Shown here piece by piece: positions 23,181-37,400 of a stretch of 64,000 bases of DNA; position 1 is the first letter of the stretch; every line of letters starts with the position of its first letter. This stretch comes from Nematostella vectensis. Lineage: Eukaryota > Cnidaria > Anthozoa > Actiniaria > Edwardsiidae. The stretch lies in the NCBI RefSeq assembly GCF_932526225.1, contig NC_064035.1, positions 10,403,296-10,467,295 of the forward strand. Direction: 5' to 3'. The position numbers and the translations under genes are program-made. Below the pieces are notes generated by a model. The model did no database searches. It saw nothing but the letters and a program-made list of their open reading frames with translations, and was not told the DNA's origin.

Positions 23181-25400
23181 CATCCTATCTAGCACAGAAC
23201 ACTTCCAAAATATTCCCGTACAATAATATAGCCATTCATTGTATTCATCCTCCATATTTTGCCAATTTTGTAAACCAAACCGCAACCAAGTTAATAAATA
23301 CCCGGATGTATAATAACCGGAACCGGAAACAGCGATATCTATTTTTATCTAATACTCGTATAACCACTAGCGCAATCCCCTCATAACCCCTCACTTCGCT
23401 GCATACGGAATACCTCCAAGACACGCAATCTAAGCTCCGCCAATACACATCTCGGGTATGTACACCCTCCTTTCCACACATTCTATATACTACCCACCAC
23501 ATCACGACACCCATATTCTCTCCCCTTCCCGCTACATGCATAAGTTCCCACACTTATTTATCATTTAGTCCACCACATACAGCCGCTAGCCAGGACCATC
23601 ACATGCACCATTTTGTCCACCACACACTTCCCCCTCCTATCTTAGACTCTATCCACTTTTTTTCTCTTTACCTCATTCCCCTGCGCGCTACTTTCTCCTT
23701 TTCAGACCAAGCCATGTACTCAGCCGGAGCCAGGCGCTACACAGGTTTGGCCATTGCATGCACCACGCTTCACTACAGGCATTACTAACGAGCGTGTAGG
23801 GGCAGGTGATGAGGGCCTTATCATTCGAAACACGCTTCATATATGAATCGTCTCCCTAGTTTTTTCCCCTTTTTACTCCCACCATCATCGCCGCTTTTCC
23901 CCTAGCTTTCCCCTAAGTCTCCCCGCTTTATTCTCCAGGTTCGTATATGACCAACCAATAGACCTCGCCCCCTGATGAGAAGTCTTTGTTGGCGTTATAT
24001 GCCTTTAGTTTTACATTTCGCAGAGCTCTTTGAAATCTACACTCTTTTGTCTTATTGGTTTTATTTTGTTATGTTTATTTTACATATACATGCCGGTTGT
24101 TTTCTTCATGCCTTTGCCTTTTCCCCTTATCTCTTACCACCGATTATCGCTTCATCTAGGGTAAACTATCCTTCCTGTCTTGTTAACGTTTCAGCGTCAT
24201 CTTCACTCTCACCGCGCTCCCTTTGTCGCCTCCCGCGCCCCTACTTCATCTTCTTCTCGCCGTTTTACTAGCATTATTTTCCATTGTCCGCAATACTTCC
24301 TTTCAACGCTACAGTATTTCATATTTTTTCTCGGCGTTTTCGCAACACTCATTTAATCTCTATTATTATTTATTTTCACCTGTCAATCATACCACTTACA
24401 CACTTCATTAGATACATACCTCCACACATACCTCACCCTCTCCATTACCGCTCACCATTTCCTCTCTACAATCTAAACACTTTTCTTTCTCTTATCCTAC
24501 ATATTACTTCCCTACCCTACACACAACACACTTCCCCTTCATCAGATTTCACTTATGCCGCCATCACCTCTTCGCATCCGCTACACAACACTCGCCACAA
24601 GTTACCGATTTTAACTGCTTTAACTACTTTCTCCACTCAACAAAAAAAAAACTTTATTCATAACTCTCATGTCGTTTTATTATCAATCCCATCTCTTATA
24701 ACAACCTTAACTCGTTGTCTCATAATCCATAATCTTAACCACCCGAACATAACCTGATAACCCTATCACCCCTTTCCCTTCTTTCACACTGCAACTTCAC
24801 AAACATAAACTAAGTTTCACCATTCGCTACACAACCACCTCTCCATCTACTTATCTCAACCTATCACCATCTTCATCTTCTATCACCGCCTTCCTATATA
24901 CTACAATACCACACTCACTCACTCTCTCATAACGATATATTATCACCCACATTTACACCATAACCTCACAAATTTTAAATCGACCTCCGCACCACTACCA
25001 TTTTAACATACACAGACCCATCACGCTAAATTATAAGCCTTATCTGCTCCACATCTCCCTCACCACCACTCTTACTTATACACCGTACCAATTTTTCCCC
25101 ACCAACACAGCCATTAGCCATCTCCATACCACACCATATTAGTATTATTTTTTTTCTTTTTCACCTACCCACCACACACTACCACAACCTATTCTATAGT
25201 CCCACTTTATCTTTTCACCACCCTCCACCACCTACTAGTCTAACCTATCCACCTTTTCACCGTTATTACATTACTACTATCTCCACTCTACATTACCTTA
25301 CTAGCCATTCTTCACCATCACCCTCCATCATCACCATACCATATGATCACACCCACCTCACTACCACACCACTTTAGGCCCCTACGTCTTAGTACGAATA
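23181..25400. other. G-poor, pyrimidine/adenine-rich intergenic sequence
   Basis: About 2.2 kb in which G is scarce on the plus strand, strongest in 24400-25380. No coherent gene. Open frames (for example 24284-24757) have leucine/serine/histidine/threonine composition expected from C/T/A-only DNA. It continues the composition of 21535-22119 across the LINE insertion. Confidence 0.75.
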
Positions 25401-25609
25401 TCCGATCCAAACCAAAAAAATTTTCGTTGTCGTGCTCCCTTGCAATGTTTCTCTAGGGACAAAAACAAGGCCCAATAGGCCAGATCTCTAAGAAAGGGTT
25501 CTCTCGAATAAGTGTTTAGAAGAATATAGTCTGTACTCCTCGCTTTTCATTATGCTTATGGCCGATGTGCACCATGGGAAACTATGGCAGCAATAGGCCG
25601 ACGAGATTT

Positions 25610-25870
25610 TACAATCATTTTTTTAACATTGATTTCGTTTTCAAATTGTTTTTGTTTTACAATCTAGTTTGCTTTAAATTTAGATTTCGCTTTCAAATTG
25701 TTTTTGTTTACAATTAAGTTTGCTTTTAGATTCGATTTCGCTTTCAGAATACTTTGTTTAACAATTCATTTTGGTTTTAACTTTGATTTCGCTTTGAAAT
25801 TGTTTTGGTTTTACAATTTAGTTTGCATTTAACATCGATTCCGCTTTTAAATTATTTTTACTTTACATTT
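25610..25870. repeat. about four diverged copies of a ~60-bp T-rich repeat
   Basis: Copies share GATTTCGCTTTCAAATTGTT and TTTACAATTTAGTTTGCTTT. No other feature was seen between 25400 and 26077. Confidence 0.75.
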
Positions 25871-26077
25871 TATTTGGATGAAAAAAATGTGGTTTGTCCT
25901 CCAAGAAAATAAAGAAATCGAACGGCAGCGATCGGCCACCATAGTGGTCGGCGTCGTGTGGTTTTATTCAGTAATGCGGGACATTCCACGTCACACTAAG
26001 GTATCACCGTGCAAGCGAAGGGTAAAATTTCAGAGGATGCGAAATCGGATTAGAGATGGTTTTCCCACCGAGAATAA

Positions 26078-26423
26078 GACCCTGTCCCCACGTATACATT
26101 TTCGTTTGAAAACGCAACCTTTTTGTTCCGCGTCCACACGAAGCGTTTTCATTTTGAAAACGCAGGAACGATACGAAAACGATAACAAGTTCAAGCCAAG
26201 TGGACTGGACCTGAGTTATCACGCCTTCGTTTTCGAAAGGTTCCGTTTTTGTCCATCCCCACGGCACCGATAGGTTATCGTTGTCAAATTGTTCCACTGT
26301 AGATACCGTATTCAAATCGCTCCGTTTCCAGTAAACGTTTTTGCGTTTCCGTGTGGACGATACCCGTATCCGTAACAAAAAAGTTGCGTTTTCAAACGAA
26401 AACGGATACGTGGGGACGCGGTC
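26078..26423. mobile_element. 346-bp MITE with TAA target duplication (Harbinger-like)
   Basis: Left end GACCCTGTCCCCACGTATAC, right end ATACGTGGGGACGCGGTC, flanked by TAA at 26075-26077 and 26424-26426. The inverted arms extend inward through TTTTCGTTTGAAAACGCAAC. The same design as the 2027-2473 element but a different family. Confidence 0.75.
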
Positions 26424-27980
26424 TAAGCAGAGGCTTTTTGGGTGGTTTGGTGCGGATCATTCATCGACTGTTGTTCTAGATAATGAATCAATTAATAAAT
26501 TGTTGCAAGTGCTTTTCATTGCTGACCCGACACTCTGATAAGTATCGAATGACTGCTGCTTGATTTGTCCTTGAACTGCCTTATGGCGATGCGATTTGAA
26601 TCTGTGATACATTGCGGCTTAGCTTCCCTGATACGGTGAGTGACATTCTTATCTCTAAGATTAGTTCTTCTCCCTGGACCTTGTATTACCAGCCATCTTA
26701 CGGAAAAGTTTCATGTCGACTCCATGTCGATTATCCCCGCGACCTTTAGTTTGGATTTAGTCGCTTTATAAACCGCGTGCTCAAAGACATATGCTAAGGA
26801 AACGAGTTAAGCCAAGCAAACAACAAAATCAACAACGGCTTAAATGCTGGGGACATGGAATAATCATAGGCTTTGGTGCTCTAGCAACTCAGGTCAAAAG
26901 ATTCGGGGGGATACGATTTGCTGGCAGCTTCGGTACGAAATAGTAAAACACAGAAATTAGTTTCGGCGTAATCAATCGATCAAATCCGATCATAAAATGT
27001 GCAAAGAAAACAATGGAACTTTGATTCGCGTTTCGGCGTAATCAATCAAACAAATCCGATCATAAAATGTGCAAAGAAAACAATCAAACTTTGATTCGCG
27101 GTTAGTTCGGCAATAATCGAACAAAATCGAACCCAACTTTTTTGATTGTCGATTTCCGACCCTCTTCGGGTTTATTCACGAAGGGTCGATTTTGTTAGAT
27201 TGCAATAAAAAATATATGAGTTCGATTTTTTTCGATTACCGATAACCAATCGCGAATCAATCTATCGATTAAAGTTCGATTAGGTTCGATTACCGAACGT
27301 TCGATTGATTTAGGCTGAGCGGGAGGGGGAGTTCTTGACTGCCACGGCTAGTGCAACAACTTGAGAATCAGTCGCGGCAAAGTGGAAACTCGGCTTCTAT
27401 TGATTACGGTATGTATTTGAACTTTGAATGGGAAACTACTCTACGGAAGCCTGTATCATCTTTTTTGTGGTTACTTTTGAGAATAAGTCAGCTCCATTAT
27501 CATCGGCAGATGGTGATAGAAACTAAAGCACTCGTGGGCGTGATAAGAGGCCAAGGGATCATCCTTAGACATGTTTCAAAGTTTCAGGTTTGATAAATTG
27601 CTTCCAGGCCTACTTTTGCGAACATAATGCTACCAAATATTCTTTTGTAAGCATTGTGCGCATGCTAAAAGCTACAAAAAAACTGCAATCAAATATGATA
27701 GGAAAAAAAAAACATTGAATCGCAAGCAAATTCGTGATCAGGGATTAGAGCTTGCTCTGCACAAATAATTAGAGAACAATTGCAAAGTATATCTCGCGCC
27801 TGTGGGAATTTCCGAAAAGACTTTTATAATTACTATTACAAAGTATAAGAGATTAATGCAAAACGACCACGCCTATCCTAGTTAGAGCTTTTGATTCACT
27901 TTCAACCATTTTGCTTTCATCTTCAGATTACATTAAATTCGCTGGCTAAACATCGGAACTAGCAGCCAAACAACAGCAAA
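26424..27980. other. intergenic sequence with a ~70-bp direct duplication and TTCGAT-rich foldback
   Basis: At about 26963-27100 a ~70-bp unit (TTTCGGCGTAATCAATC..., ATCATAAAATGTGCAAAGAA) occurs twice in tandem. From 27100 to 27310 runs of (A)ATCGAAC and GTTCGATT form an imperfect inverted repeat. A frame at 27351-27593 might reflect a 5' UTR exon of the next gene (donor ATTACG|GTATGT) but this is weak. Confidence 0.45.
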
Positions 27981-27984
27981 CTAT

Positions 27985-28410
27985 CGTAACGACAGTTGTG
28001 TCACGAGACTGCCACCAAGTCACGCTATAGCTGTCACATCAGTTGTGTCACGCAACTGCCACCAAGTCACGCTATAGCTTTCACATCAGTTGTGTCACGC
28101 AACCGCCACCAAGTCGCGCTATAGCTGTCACATCAGTTGTGTCACGCAACCGCCACCAAGTCACGCTATAGCTATCACATTAATTGGGGCACGCGATATG
28201 TTCCACTGAATCACGCTATAGCTGTTACATCATTTGGGGCACGCGATATCTTCCACCGGGTCACGCTATAGCTGTCACATGAAAGTCGGCAAGTTCGACC
28301 TGCCTTTAATCTAAGTGGGTACAATTGCTTCTTCAACCAGGCGGTCACGCCATCCCTGTCACATAAACTGCGTGACACCATCTGTTTGACGACTGAGTCA
28401 CGCATCACCT
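27985..28410. repeat. tandem array of 47-50-bp units just upstream of the LACTBL1-like start
   Basis: Unit around CACGCTATAGCTGTCACATC and AGTTGTGTCACGCAACYGCC. Anchors at 28021, 28068, 28115, 28162, 28212 and 28262, then degenerate copies to the start codon at 28424. It probably forms the promoter or 5' UTR region. Confidence 0.85.
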
Positions 28411-28423
28411 GTTCTCGATAAAT

Positions 28424-31400
28424 ATGCATGCGAATAGCAACGGTAGCGGCGGCGGGCAGATTAATAGCGTCAGCATGACGTCACTGGCACAATTCCCCAG
28501 CAGCGCAAGTACGATCGGTTTCCTCCCAGATGAACTTAGCGAAAGAAAGATGGTAACATGGCAGGCGAGAAAAGCGAGACAAGTGTGGATCGTACTTGCA
28601 TTCTTCGTGCTTCTGGCGCTGATTATGACGGGGCTGTACATTTGGCGGTCGACGTTCTACCGGGATGACAGCTCACTCTCGAGTGCGACATGCAACAGCA
28701 AACGGTGCACCACGGTGAGTAGGCGACCAGAGTCATTAGTACTACAGTAGGCTACGGTCTCTATCCAAAGTGTCGTAACGTGAGCTGTATGAAGGAGACG
28801 ATTATTGGCGACAGCTCTTATCCAAACCCACACACACCGCCAATCCTGACAACCGCGAGGCTCGAGCATTCCGCCGCAGATTATTGGTTCCCCGCGAAAC
28901 GGCCGCTCTTCACGACCTCAGACACTACCCCTTAGCAGCTCAGACAGTTTTATAGTTATGTGCATGATTTAAGGGTATCGAGAAGGGTGGTATACACCCA
29001 CACGTTAGCATCAATGTTATCATTCTCATATTCTTCACTACTATAAAATTACACCATCGATTTCGATATGGCGACACCTTATTTTTTACTACATATTCCC
29101 GAAACAAAGCCAGTCGATTTTTTTATATACGTATCAGATAAACGTATTGTTTTGCTCCTTACTTTTTTTTTAAGATTTATCGTCCCTTTTTTAGTTGTAA
29201 AGATAGCAAAGCAGTTGTTGAGCACCCCTCTAAGGGTTAAAAGAAGCTCCGGAGACGTGTTTTAATGAGCGCTCACAAATACCTTAAAGCATTTCGGTTG
29301 TTTTAACTCTCCACTTGTTCAAAACAGAAATATGAATGAGGATAAAGATGTAATCTTAAAATCAATTAAGACTAAAGGCAAACGTTTCTATCCGTGAGGC
29401 TAAAATCAATGTTCACCATTTCACAAAATAAATGTCCTTATTTTGGAGGAATATGGGGTTCTTTTTTTGGTGGCGAGGACAATGGGAGTTGTTCGAAAAA
29501 TAATCATACAACAAAGCGGTCGGAAGTAAACTGCTCAGTATGAAATCGCTTCAATTAAGCTCATAGTGGCTTGACAGCTATCTACGGACGTACACTAGGC
29601 TGCATTATCGATAAACACAAGCGAAATCACGTTGCAATCAAACTTTAGTTCTTGACACAAACCAATCAGGACGTACGGAACGCGAGGGCCTAATGCTGAT
29701 TGTACGCAGTGAAGTTATGTCAACAGTGAGTGCACATCACCTATCGCGAAGCTTTCAAGAATCTTACACTTTATTGGCTTTTCCGAGTTAAGGCACTTTA
29801 ATGGATTCCCACAGATTCATCGCTCTAATAGCTCATACGAGACCGAAGTTTTTGGGATATTATAGCCACAATGATGATATAATAACAATAAGGATAATAC
29901 TTCTTTTAATTCGATAATTTCATAAAAGAACTAACAATACATTACTCATCATTACTTTAATTACAATGACATTGCCGTTTTTCACAGGTCATTTTATTAA
30001 TTATAATAAAAAAATGGTATTAAAAGATGATTAATTCTAAGTAAATCAAACATGATGATATTTTGGCGAATCCTTCTATTCTTCGTTGGCGAGCACTTTA
30101 TTGGCTTCCCTGAGTTTAGAGCGGTGATATCAGCTAGGGCTATAGTAATTGCTTTTTAGAGTTTGTCTCGAGCTGTTTGACAATCTGATTTCAAGCCACC
30201 TGCTTGCTCGTCGATTATCATAACAAGGCTCACGAACGCAGTACAATCACGCATGTAATCTGGATGCTGCAGGAACTTCGTCATACATCTGGCCTTTGTG
30301 TTTCCACTCAACTCTTCTTGACCCTGGCCTTACCTTTCCTTACACTTCTCGTGACTTCATGGCAATCTTGAGCACTGACCACCTCGTTATTAAGAACCTC
30401 GTTATAAAAAGCTATCTCCATACACTTTCTGTCCGCTTAGGACCACCCGTTAAGAACTTTTGTGCCTTTTCTATTTGCAAAAAGCTTGGCTTGCCGACTA
30501 GAGCTTGATAAAAGGTTCTTCCAAGGATTTGATTTATATTTAGTGATGAAATTTCTTACTATCATAACACAAAGAAGGAAGGGGAAATAAGAAACGTCTT
30601 CAGAAAAGGCAGAGTCGATTTAACAAGCTTTTTTTTCTGAGAAATTGTCATATGTTTTATCCAAGGCTTGCGAAAAATAACGTGTTCAAAACGTAGTCTT
30701 TTATCTCTTTTCATATTAAAAGTGCATCATTTAAATCTTGTCATTTGAAATAATATATAAATAACATATATATTTACTCTTTAAAGGGTGCATCGAGTTC
30801 CACGCCTATGCCTACACATTGCTATTATCGTGCGCAGCCCAAAATGTTTGACGAGATACCGAACCCAGTGAGACAAGTGCTCGATCAAATAGAAGGCCTG
30901 ATGAACAAATCTGTGAGTACTTTTTAGCACAGAGAGAAGTGAATCTAATCACCTTGAACATGCCCCAACCCCAACCAATACCACCAAATATGATCTTATG
31001 TTAACCTTTTCCCAAAAATAAGGCGTCAAAGAAATAAGGGAAGGGTCACGGTCATTATTTAACGGCTGCTTTTTTAGGGGGGAGGGGGGCTCTGATTCGT
31101 GGGGAGGGCATCAAATTTTAAAACAGGATTTATATTATATCTTTATCTAGGGGGAATATCATCAGTTGCCCAGCCCACTTGAGCATATACAGGCTCGCAC
31201 GAGGGGTGGGTGGGGGGGGGGGGGGGTGGGTTGCACAGTCATAGGTATCATATGGAAAACGCATAGTATTTGAAGATTCCTTGATAAGAAATTACTCACT
31301 ATTTGGTCGCCGAAGGGGGGGGGGGGGGGGGGGGAGGAGACACCCTGCATAACTGTGTACGCGCCTGGTATGGGCTTTTCTTGGGATACCCAAGGGTCGA

Positions 31401-34400
31401 AACCTTTATGCCTTCCTTCTATTAAGCGGTGATCATGATCCATGTGGATTTTTTCCATTCTTCCTTATCATCACCTCTATCATCAGACGGTTGTTTCAAC
31501 TTGAAGTCTATTAGTCCGACTTGCATAACAATGTTATGTTGCTTTTATTCTGTTTTTATTTTTAAAAACATAGCAATAACTCAAGAAAATGTAATCCAGA
31601 TAATACTCTCTTTTATTCCTAATGATTTTATTGGAGGGACTATTACATTTTACAATGATTAAAGCTGTTTAGTTAGCTACAGAAATAAAAGAATAGCATA
31701 GCATAGAATTCAGTTAGCTTCGAAAACGTGCCGAATGTAGGTCGGTTCCTTGCGCTCTGAAGTAAAAATTTTAATGTAAACTTTGAGAATATTAAAGCTC
31801 CTGCTGAATACAAATTATGCGATCGTAACATTGCAGAGATCTGCTTCCGCCAGTGTTGTCTACATGGATCGGGTCATTTGGAGACATTTTCACGGGGTTC
31901 TAGACGAAGATGTCGACTGTCCAAAACCTCCCGATAAACACAGCTTATTCCCGGTGGCCAGCATCACCAAAGTCTTCAATGTATGTAACTCTTTTGGAGG
32001 CCTTAGGGTCAAAGAAAGGCCCCTGCTGTCACAAATAAATGCAGAGTAAACAGCAAAGTACAACTCCCACATAGTTAACAACTATGAAAACATGACAACA
32101 ACATTAACACTGTCAGCGACAACAGCATCAGCAATAACAACAGCAACAACATGAATAGCAACAATAACAATAATTGTAGAAGCAATAAAAACACCAACAA
32201 CAACAGATTTAACAGCAACAACAACTTGAACAGTAACAACAACTACATCACGGCAGCGATAGCAGTGCTAACAATAACAACCACAAATAACAGCAACAGC
32301 ATAAACAACAGCAACAACATTGACAGCAACAACAACTACAAGAACACAATAACTACAACAACGAGGAACAAAAGGGAGTGACTGTCTCTTCTCTGTATTG
32401 CAGGCCTTGATGGTTTTTAAGCTGTACAACGAACGAAAAATAGAAACTCTAGATGATGATTTTGTCTTGTATGAGCCGAAATTCCACATAAAGAACCCTT
32501 TCGACTCACAGAACACCACCATCAGGTGAGTCTCTGCCATGATCACTAAGGATATCGCGCTCGTGCTTGATGGATTCCAACTTATGTTGCGCTTGCTTTT
32601 GCGTCTAGAAAGAAGCCTTTCCTTTCATTTTGATTTTGCACAACTGTAGAAAATCGCAAAATACGTAAAATCATTCCAATAACCATGGTCACCTCAGAAG
32701 TCAACACGAACGGCATCAAAAACAGCGCGTGCGCTCACGAATTGCTGAAAAACGGCGTTGACGTCCGTGACAGGAAATCTCGAACGGCATTTTCCCTATT
32801 TTTACGTTCTACGCGCGCGGTAACGGACTAGTGGCGGCGTCTGGATTTCAACTATCAGCCATCCCTTATAAGAAATCCAGACCACGTCCCCGTGTATCTG
32901 AAGGCTTTTGAAAGCGGATCTTTTTTTTTTCGTAAAACAATGCGCATGAAGGGTCTTCGAATCGTATTTACCAAAAAAAAAAAAAAAAACGTGTGGAGAG
33001 AAGGCGGTTAACGTCCACATACGTGGGGACGGGGTCTTAATCACTAAATTACCCTGGTAAATTACCCTAATAACTGAATAATAATCTTCCATCAAACTAC
33101 ACCGTGCTTATTGTTTCTAATATGTAAACTTGGTCTCCAGGCAATTGCTGACTCATATGGCAGGCTTACCACGCGAGGCGCCATGCGCCCCACACACTCC
33201 TTATAATTTATGCCCATACAATCACTCAGTCATCTTGGAAAGAATCAAGCACCTCTCACAAGTTGTCAGGGCTGGGAGCAAACCATATTATAGGTATACA
33301 AACATTTTGGGAAGTCGAAAACAGCTTGGCACTTATTAAAAAAGCATATTTGGTTGTTATACTTGGGCTGTTTTTTCTGGAAGTGTAAAGGTTAGTTTCG
33401 GACACTTTTAGTTACGCCACGTTTTGATGTTAGGTATCGCTTGTAGTGACACCACGTTTTGACGTTTGTAGTGACACCACGTTTTGACGTTAGGGATCGC
33501 TTGTAGTGATGCCACGTTTTGACGTTTGTACTGACACCACGCTTTGACGTTTGTACTGACACCATGTTTTAATGTTTGTACTGACATCACGTTTTGACGT
33601 TTGTATTGACACTACGTTTTGACGTTTGTAGTAACACCACGTTTTGATATTGTAGTGACACCACGTTTTGACGTTTATAGTGACACCACCTTTTGACGTT
33701 TGTAGTGACACCACGTTTTGACGTTTATAGTGACACCAAGTTTTGACGTTTGTATTGACACCACGTTTTGACGTTTGTAGTAACACCACGTTTTGACGTT
33801 TGTAGTAACACCACGTTTTGACATTTGTAGTGACACCACGTTTTGACGTTTATAGTGACACCACGTTTTGAAGTTTGTAGTGACACCACGTTTTGACGGT
33901 GTTTTGAGGTTTGTACTGAAACCACGTTTGACGTTTGCACTGACACCATGTTTTAATGTTTGTACTGACATCACGTTTTGACGTTTGTATTGACACTACG
34001 TTTTGACGTTTGTAGTAACACCACGTTTTGACATTTGTAGTGACACCACGTTTTGACGTTTATAGTGACACCACCTTTTGACGTTTGTAGTGACACCACG
34101 TTTTGACGTTTATAGTGACACCAAGTTTTGACGTTTGTATTGACACCACGTTTTGACGTTTGTAGTAACACCACGTTTTGACGTTTGTAGTAACACCACG
34201 TTTTGACATTTGTAGTGACACCACGTTTTGACGTTTATAGTGACACCACGTTTTGAAGTTTGTAGTGACACCACGTTTTGACGGTGTTTTGAGGTTTGTA
34301 CTGAAACCACGTTTGACGTTTGTACTGACATCGCGTTTTTATTAGCAACCTAGGTGCTGGACTCCTGGGGCAGGGTATAGCGTCTTGGTTGAACTCATCG

Positions 34401-37400
34401 TACGATGCCATCATGGAAAATATCATTTTCCGCCCTCTCCAACTGAACGATTCAACGTTCCACTTGACGCCAAAGTAAGACCTTACTTCTATATATTCTA
34501 GATGATATACTAGTCAGACAAGGTCGGGGACGGCGTGAAAATGGCGTCTCACATGGATTTATCCTCTCCCCTCTCTAGACACAAGGGCGCACCCATACTC
34601 GAGGGAAAATTGATTTAAATTCGGGTTCAAAGAAAGCCTGGTACTTTCCAACACCGCGTTTATATTTGCACCACAGCGAGTTGAAACTTGTTAAACAGGT
34701 TTAGATGTTTCAGGGCTGGTTCGATATTGAAGATTATACACAATAGACGATGATAACTTTATCGAAATAATTCATTTCAGATTTATTTATTTCTATACAG
34801 TAATACAGATATTCGTTTCCAGCTCTATACATCAGTTTTTTAATTGAAAATAGTTACCTCACCAGGGGCCTATCCCGTCTGCATAAATTGGCGTCACAGT
34901 CGCTATTTGTTTCATTAGGCTGAAAGAAAGAGTGCCCGCCGGGTACATGTATTCCAAGCGGCAGTCGCCGATGGACTGGGGCTGGCTAGACCCTGCGGCG
35001 GGTCTCTTTACATCACTAGCTGATATTGAACAGGTGAATACATAGCAGGGCTCGAATCATTGGGGGAAGGGGGGGCACGATACAGGAAGATTTAGAAACT
35101 ATTGGGGGCACAGCCACGCCCCTACTGGTCATTTCCTTACAATTTTCGAAAATATTGGGGGAGCTTGTGCCCCCAGGGCCTCACCCCCTGCTACGGCCCT
35201 AAATGTGTCAGTACGTCATGGATGATCTCACGGTCAGTACTTCATGTAGGGTTGGAGTTGGGATTGATAGTGACTTTCATGTGGTCACACATGAAGTACT
35301 AACCTTTGAGTGACATGCGCACCTCTTATGTCGCCATAAAGCGAATTTCTTATTGAATGGTCGTAAAATCCGTTAGACATTTTACATGTTATTTATACTC
35401 CCCCGCATCCGCCTTGGCAAGCCCCAGCGGCTTTGTGCTAGAAATAAAAGCACATTATTTGATAAGGTTGCAAAATTATCTCACAAGAAGGAAAATTCTC
35501 GCTCTCGTTATCTGCGAACGATAACTGGCAATTAAAATTGTTTCTGTGGTGAACCAATCAGAAGAAGCAAGAATGATAGCTGTTTTGCTTGCCAGGTATT
35601 TACAAGGTACAAGGTTCTCCAGGATAAGTTGATCTGAAAAGCTATACAAAATATAATTTACTCTTGAACTAAAATGCAACATTTTGTTTGATACGTGTCT
35701 TGGCCAATCTAATTTTTAGTATTAACAAAGACATTTTTGAAATACCAGCGTGCACTTGACGTTAGGAGCATTACTTTGACAGGTTCCATGTTATGTTATG
35801 TTATGTTAAAGACGTGGTTTTCTCTTTGTTTCAGGTTGAATTAGATCTTTTGCGGTCTTTTTCTGGCGGCGAAGGTTTTCTTGAAGAAGCAATTGCACAC
35901 GATTTCTTTGCGCCCGGTATGACACACTGCGCGGATTATTATGAAATCCTTAAATCTGTATTGTTATCAGTTTACTTCCGGAGGGCCGACGGAAATTTCA
36001 ACCGACAAGAGACAAAAGAATATATTAGAATCCGCGCTATTTAACAGGCTATACGCTCTTAATTATCAGTCACAGCCTCAAAGAAACTTCCAATAGTCAC
36101 ACTGCATTTACACAATTTAGAAAAATTTGATATTTTTCGCGCCTTCCGTCGGTGATTGTTACGTAATCGACCAGAAGTAAACTGGTTACAAAGCAAGCGG
36201 CTTTAACATGGCTTTAAAGTTTTAGTAAATGAAATAGTCAATTACATAACACGAATATCTTTTCACGAATTGCAATTTCATTTAACCTAACCTGTGACTG
36301 ACTTAACTTTTTGTTACAGCTTTTGTTTTGTCGGATGATAAAAACCTAGTTGGCATGCTAACTTAACTTTTTGTTACAGCTTTTGTCTTGTCGGATGATA
36401 AAAACATGGTTGGCATGCTAACTTAACTTTTTGTTACAGCTTTTGTCTTGTCGGATGATAAAAACCTAGTTGGCATGCTAACTTACCTTTTTGTTACAGC
36501 TTTTGTCTTGTCAGATGATAAAAACCTAGTTGGCATGCTAACTTAACTTTTAGTTACAGCTTTTGACTTGTCAGATGATAAAAACCTAGTTGGCATGCAA
36601 ACTTAACTTTTAGTTACAGCTTTTGTCTTGTCAGATGATAAAAACCTAGTTGGCATGCTAACTTAACTTTTTGTTACAGCTTTTGTCTTGTCGGATGATA
36701 AAAACCTAGTTGGCATGCTTACTTAACTTTTTGTTACAGCTTTTGTCTTGTCGGATAATAAAAACCTAGTTGGCATGCTAACTTAACTTTTAGTTACAGC
36801 TTTTGTCTTGTCAGATGATAAAAACCTAGTTGGCATGCTAACTTAACTTTTTGTTACAGCTTTTGTCTTGTCGGATGATAAAAACCTAGTTGGCATGCTA
36901 ACTTAACTTTTTGTTACAGCTTTTGTCTTGTCGGATGATAAAAACCTAGTTGGCACGCTAACTTAACTTTTTGTTACAGCTTTTGTCTTGTCGGATGATA
37001 AAAACCTAGTTGGCATGCTAACTTAACTTTTTGTTACAGCTTTTGTCTTGTCGGATGATAAAAACCTAGTTGGCATGCTAACTTAACTTTTTGTTACAGC
37101 TTTTGTCTTGTCGGATGATAAAAACCTAGTTGGCATGCTAACTTACCTTTTTGTTACAGCTTTTGTCTTGTCAGATGATAAAAACCTAGTTGGAATGCTA
37201 ACTCAACTTTTAGTTACAGCTTTTGTCTTGTCAGATTATAAAAACCTAGTTGGCATGCTAACTTAACTTTTTGTTACAGCTTTTGTCTTGTCGGATGATA
37301 AAAACCTAGTTGGCATGCTAACTTAACTTTTTGTTACAGCTTTTGTCTTGTCGGATGATAAAAACCTAGTTGGCACGCTAACTTAACTTTTTGTTACAGC

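Noticed and set aside
27985-28410. CRISPR-like array
   Set aside because: Repeats are contiguous with no unique spacers of regular length, in a eukaryotic genome; it is an ordinary minisatellite.
35040-35190. Possible hAT-like MITE (AGGGCTCGAATC... to ...CTACGGCCCT)
   Set aside because: Inverted similarity is limited to a few bases and G/C runs; no target duplication could be seen.
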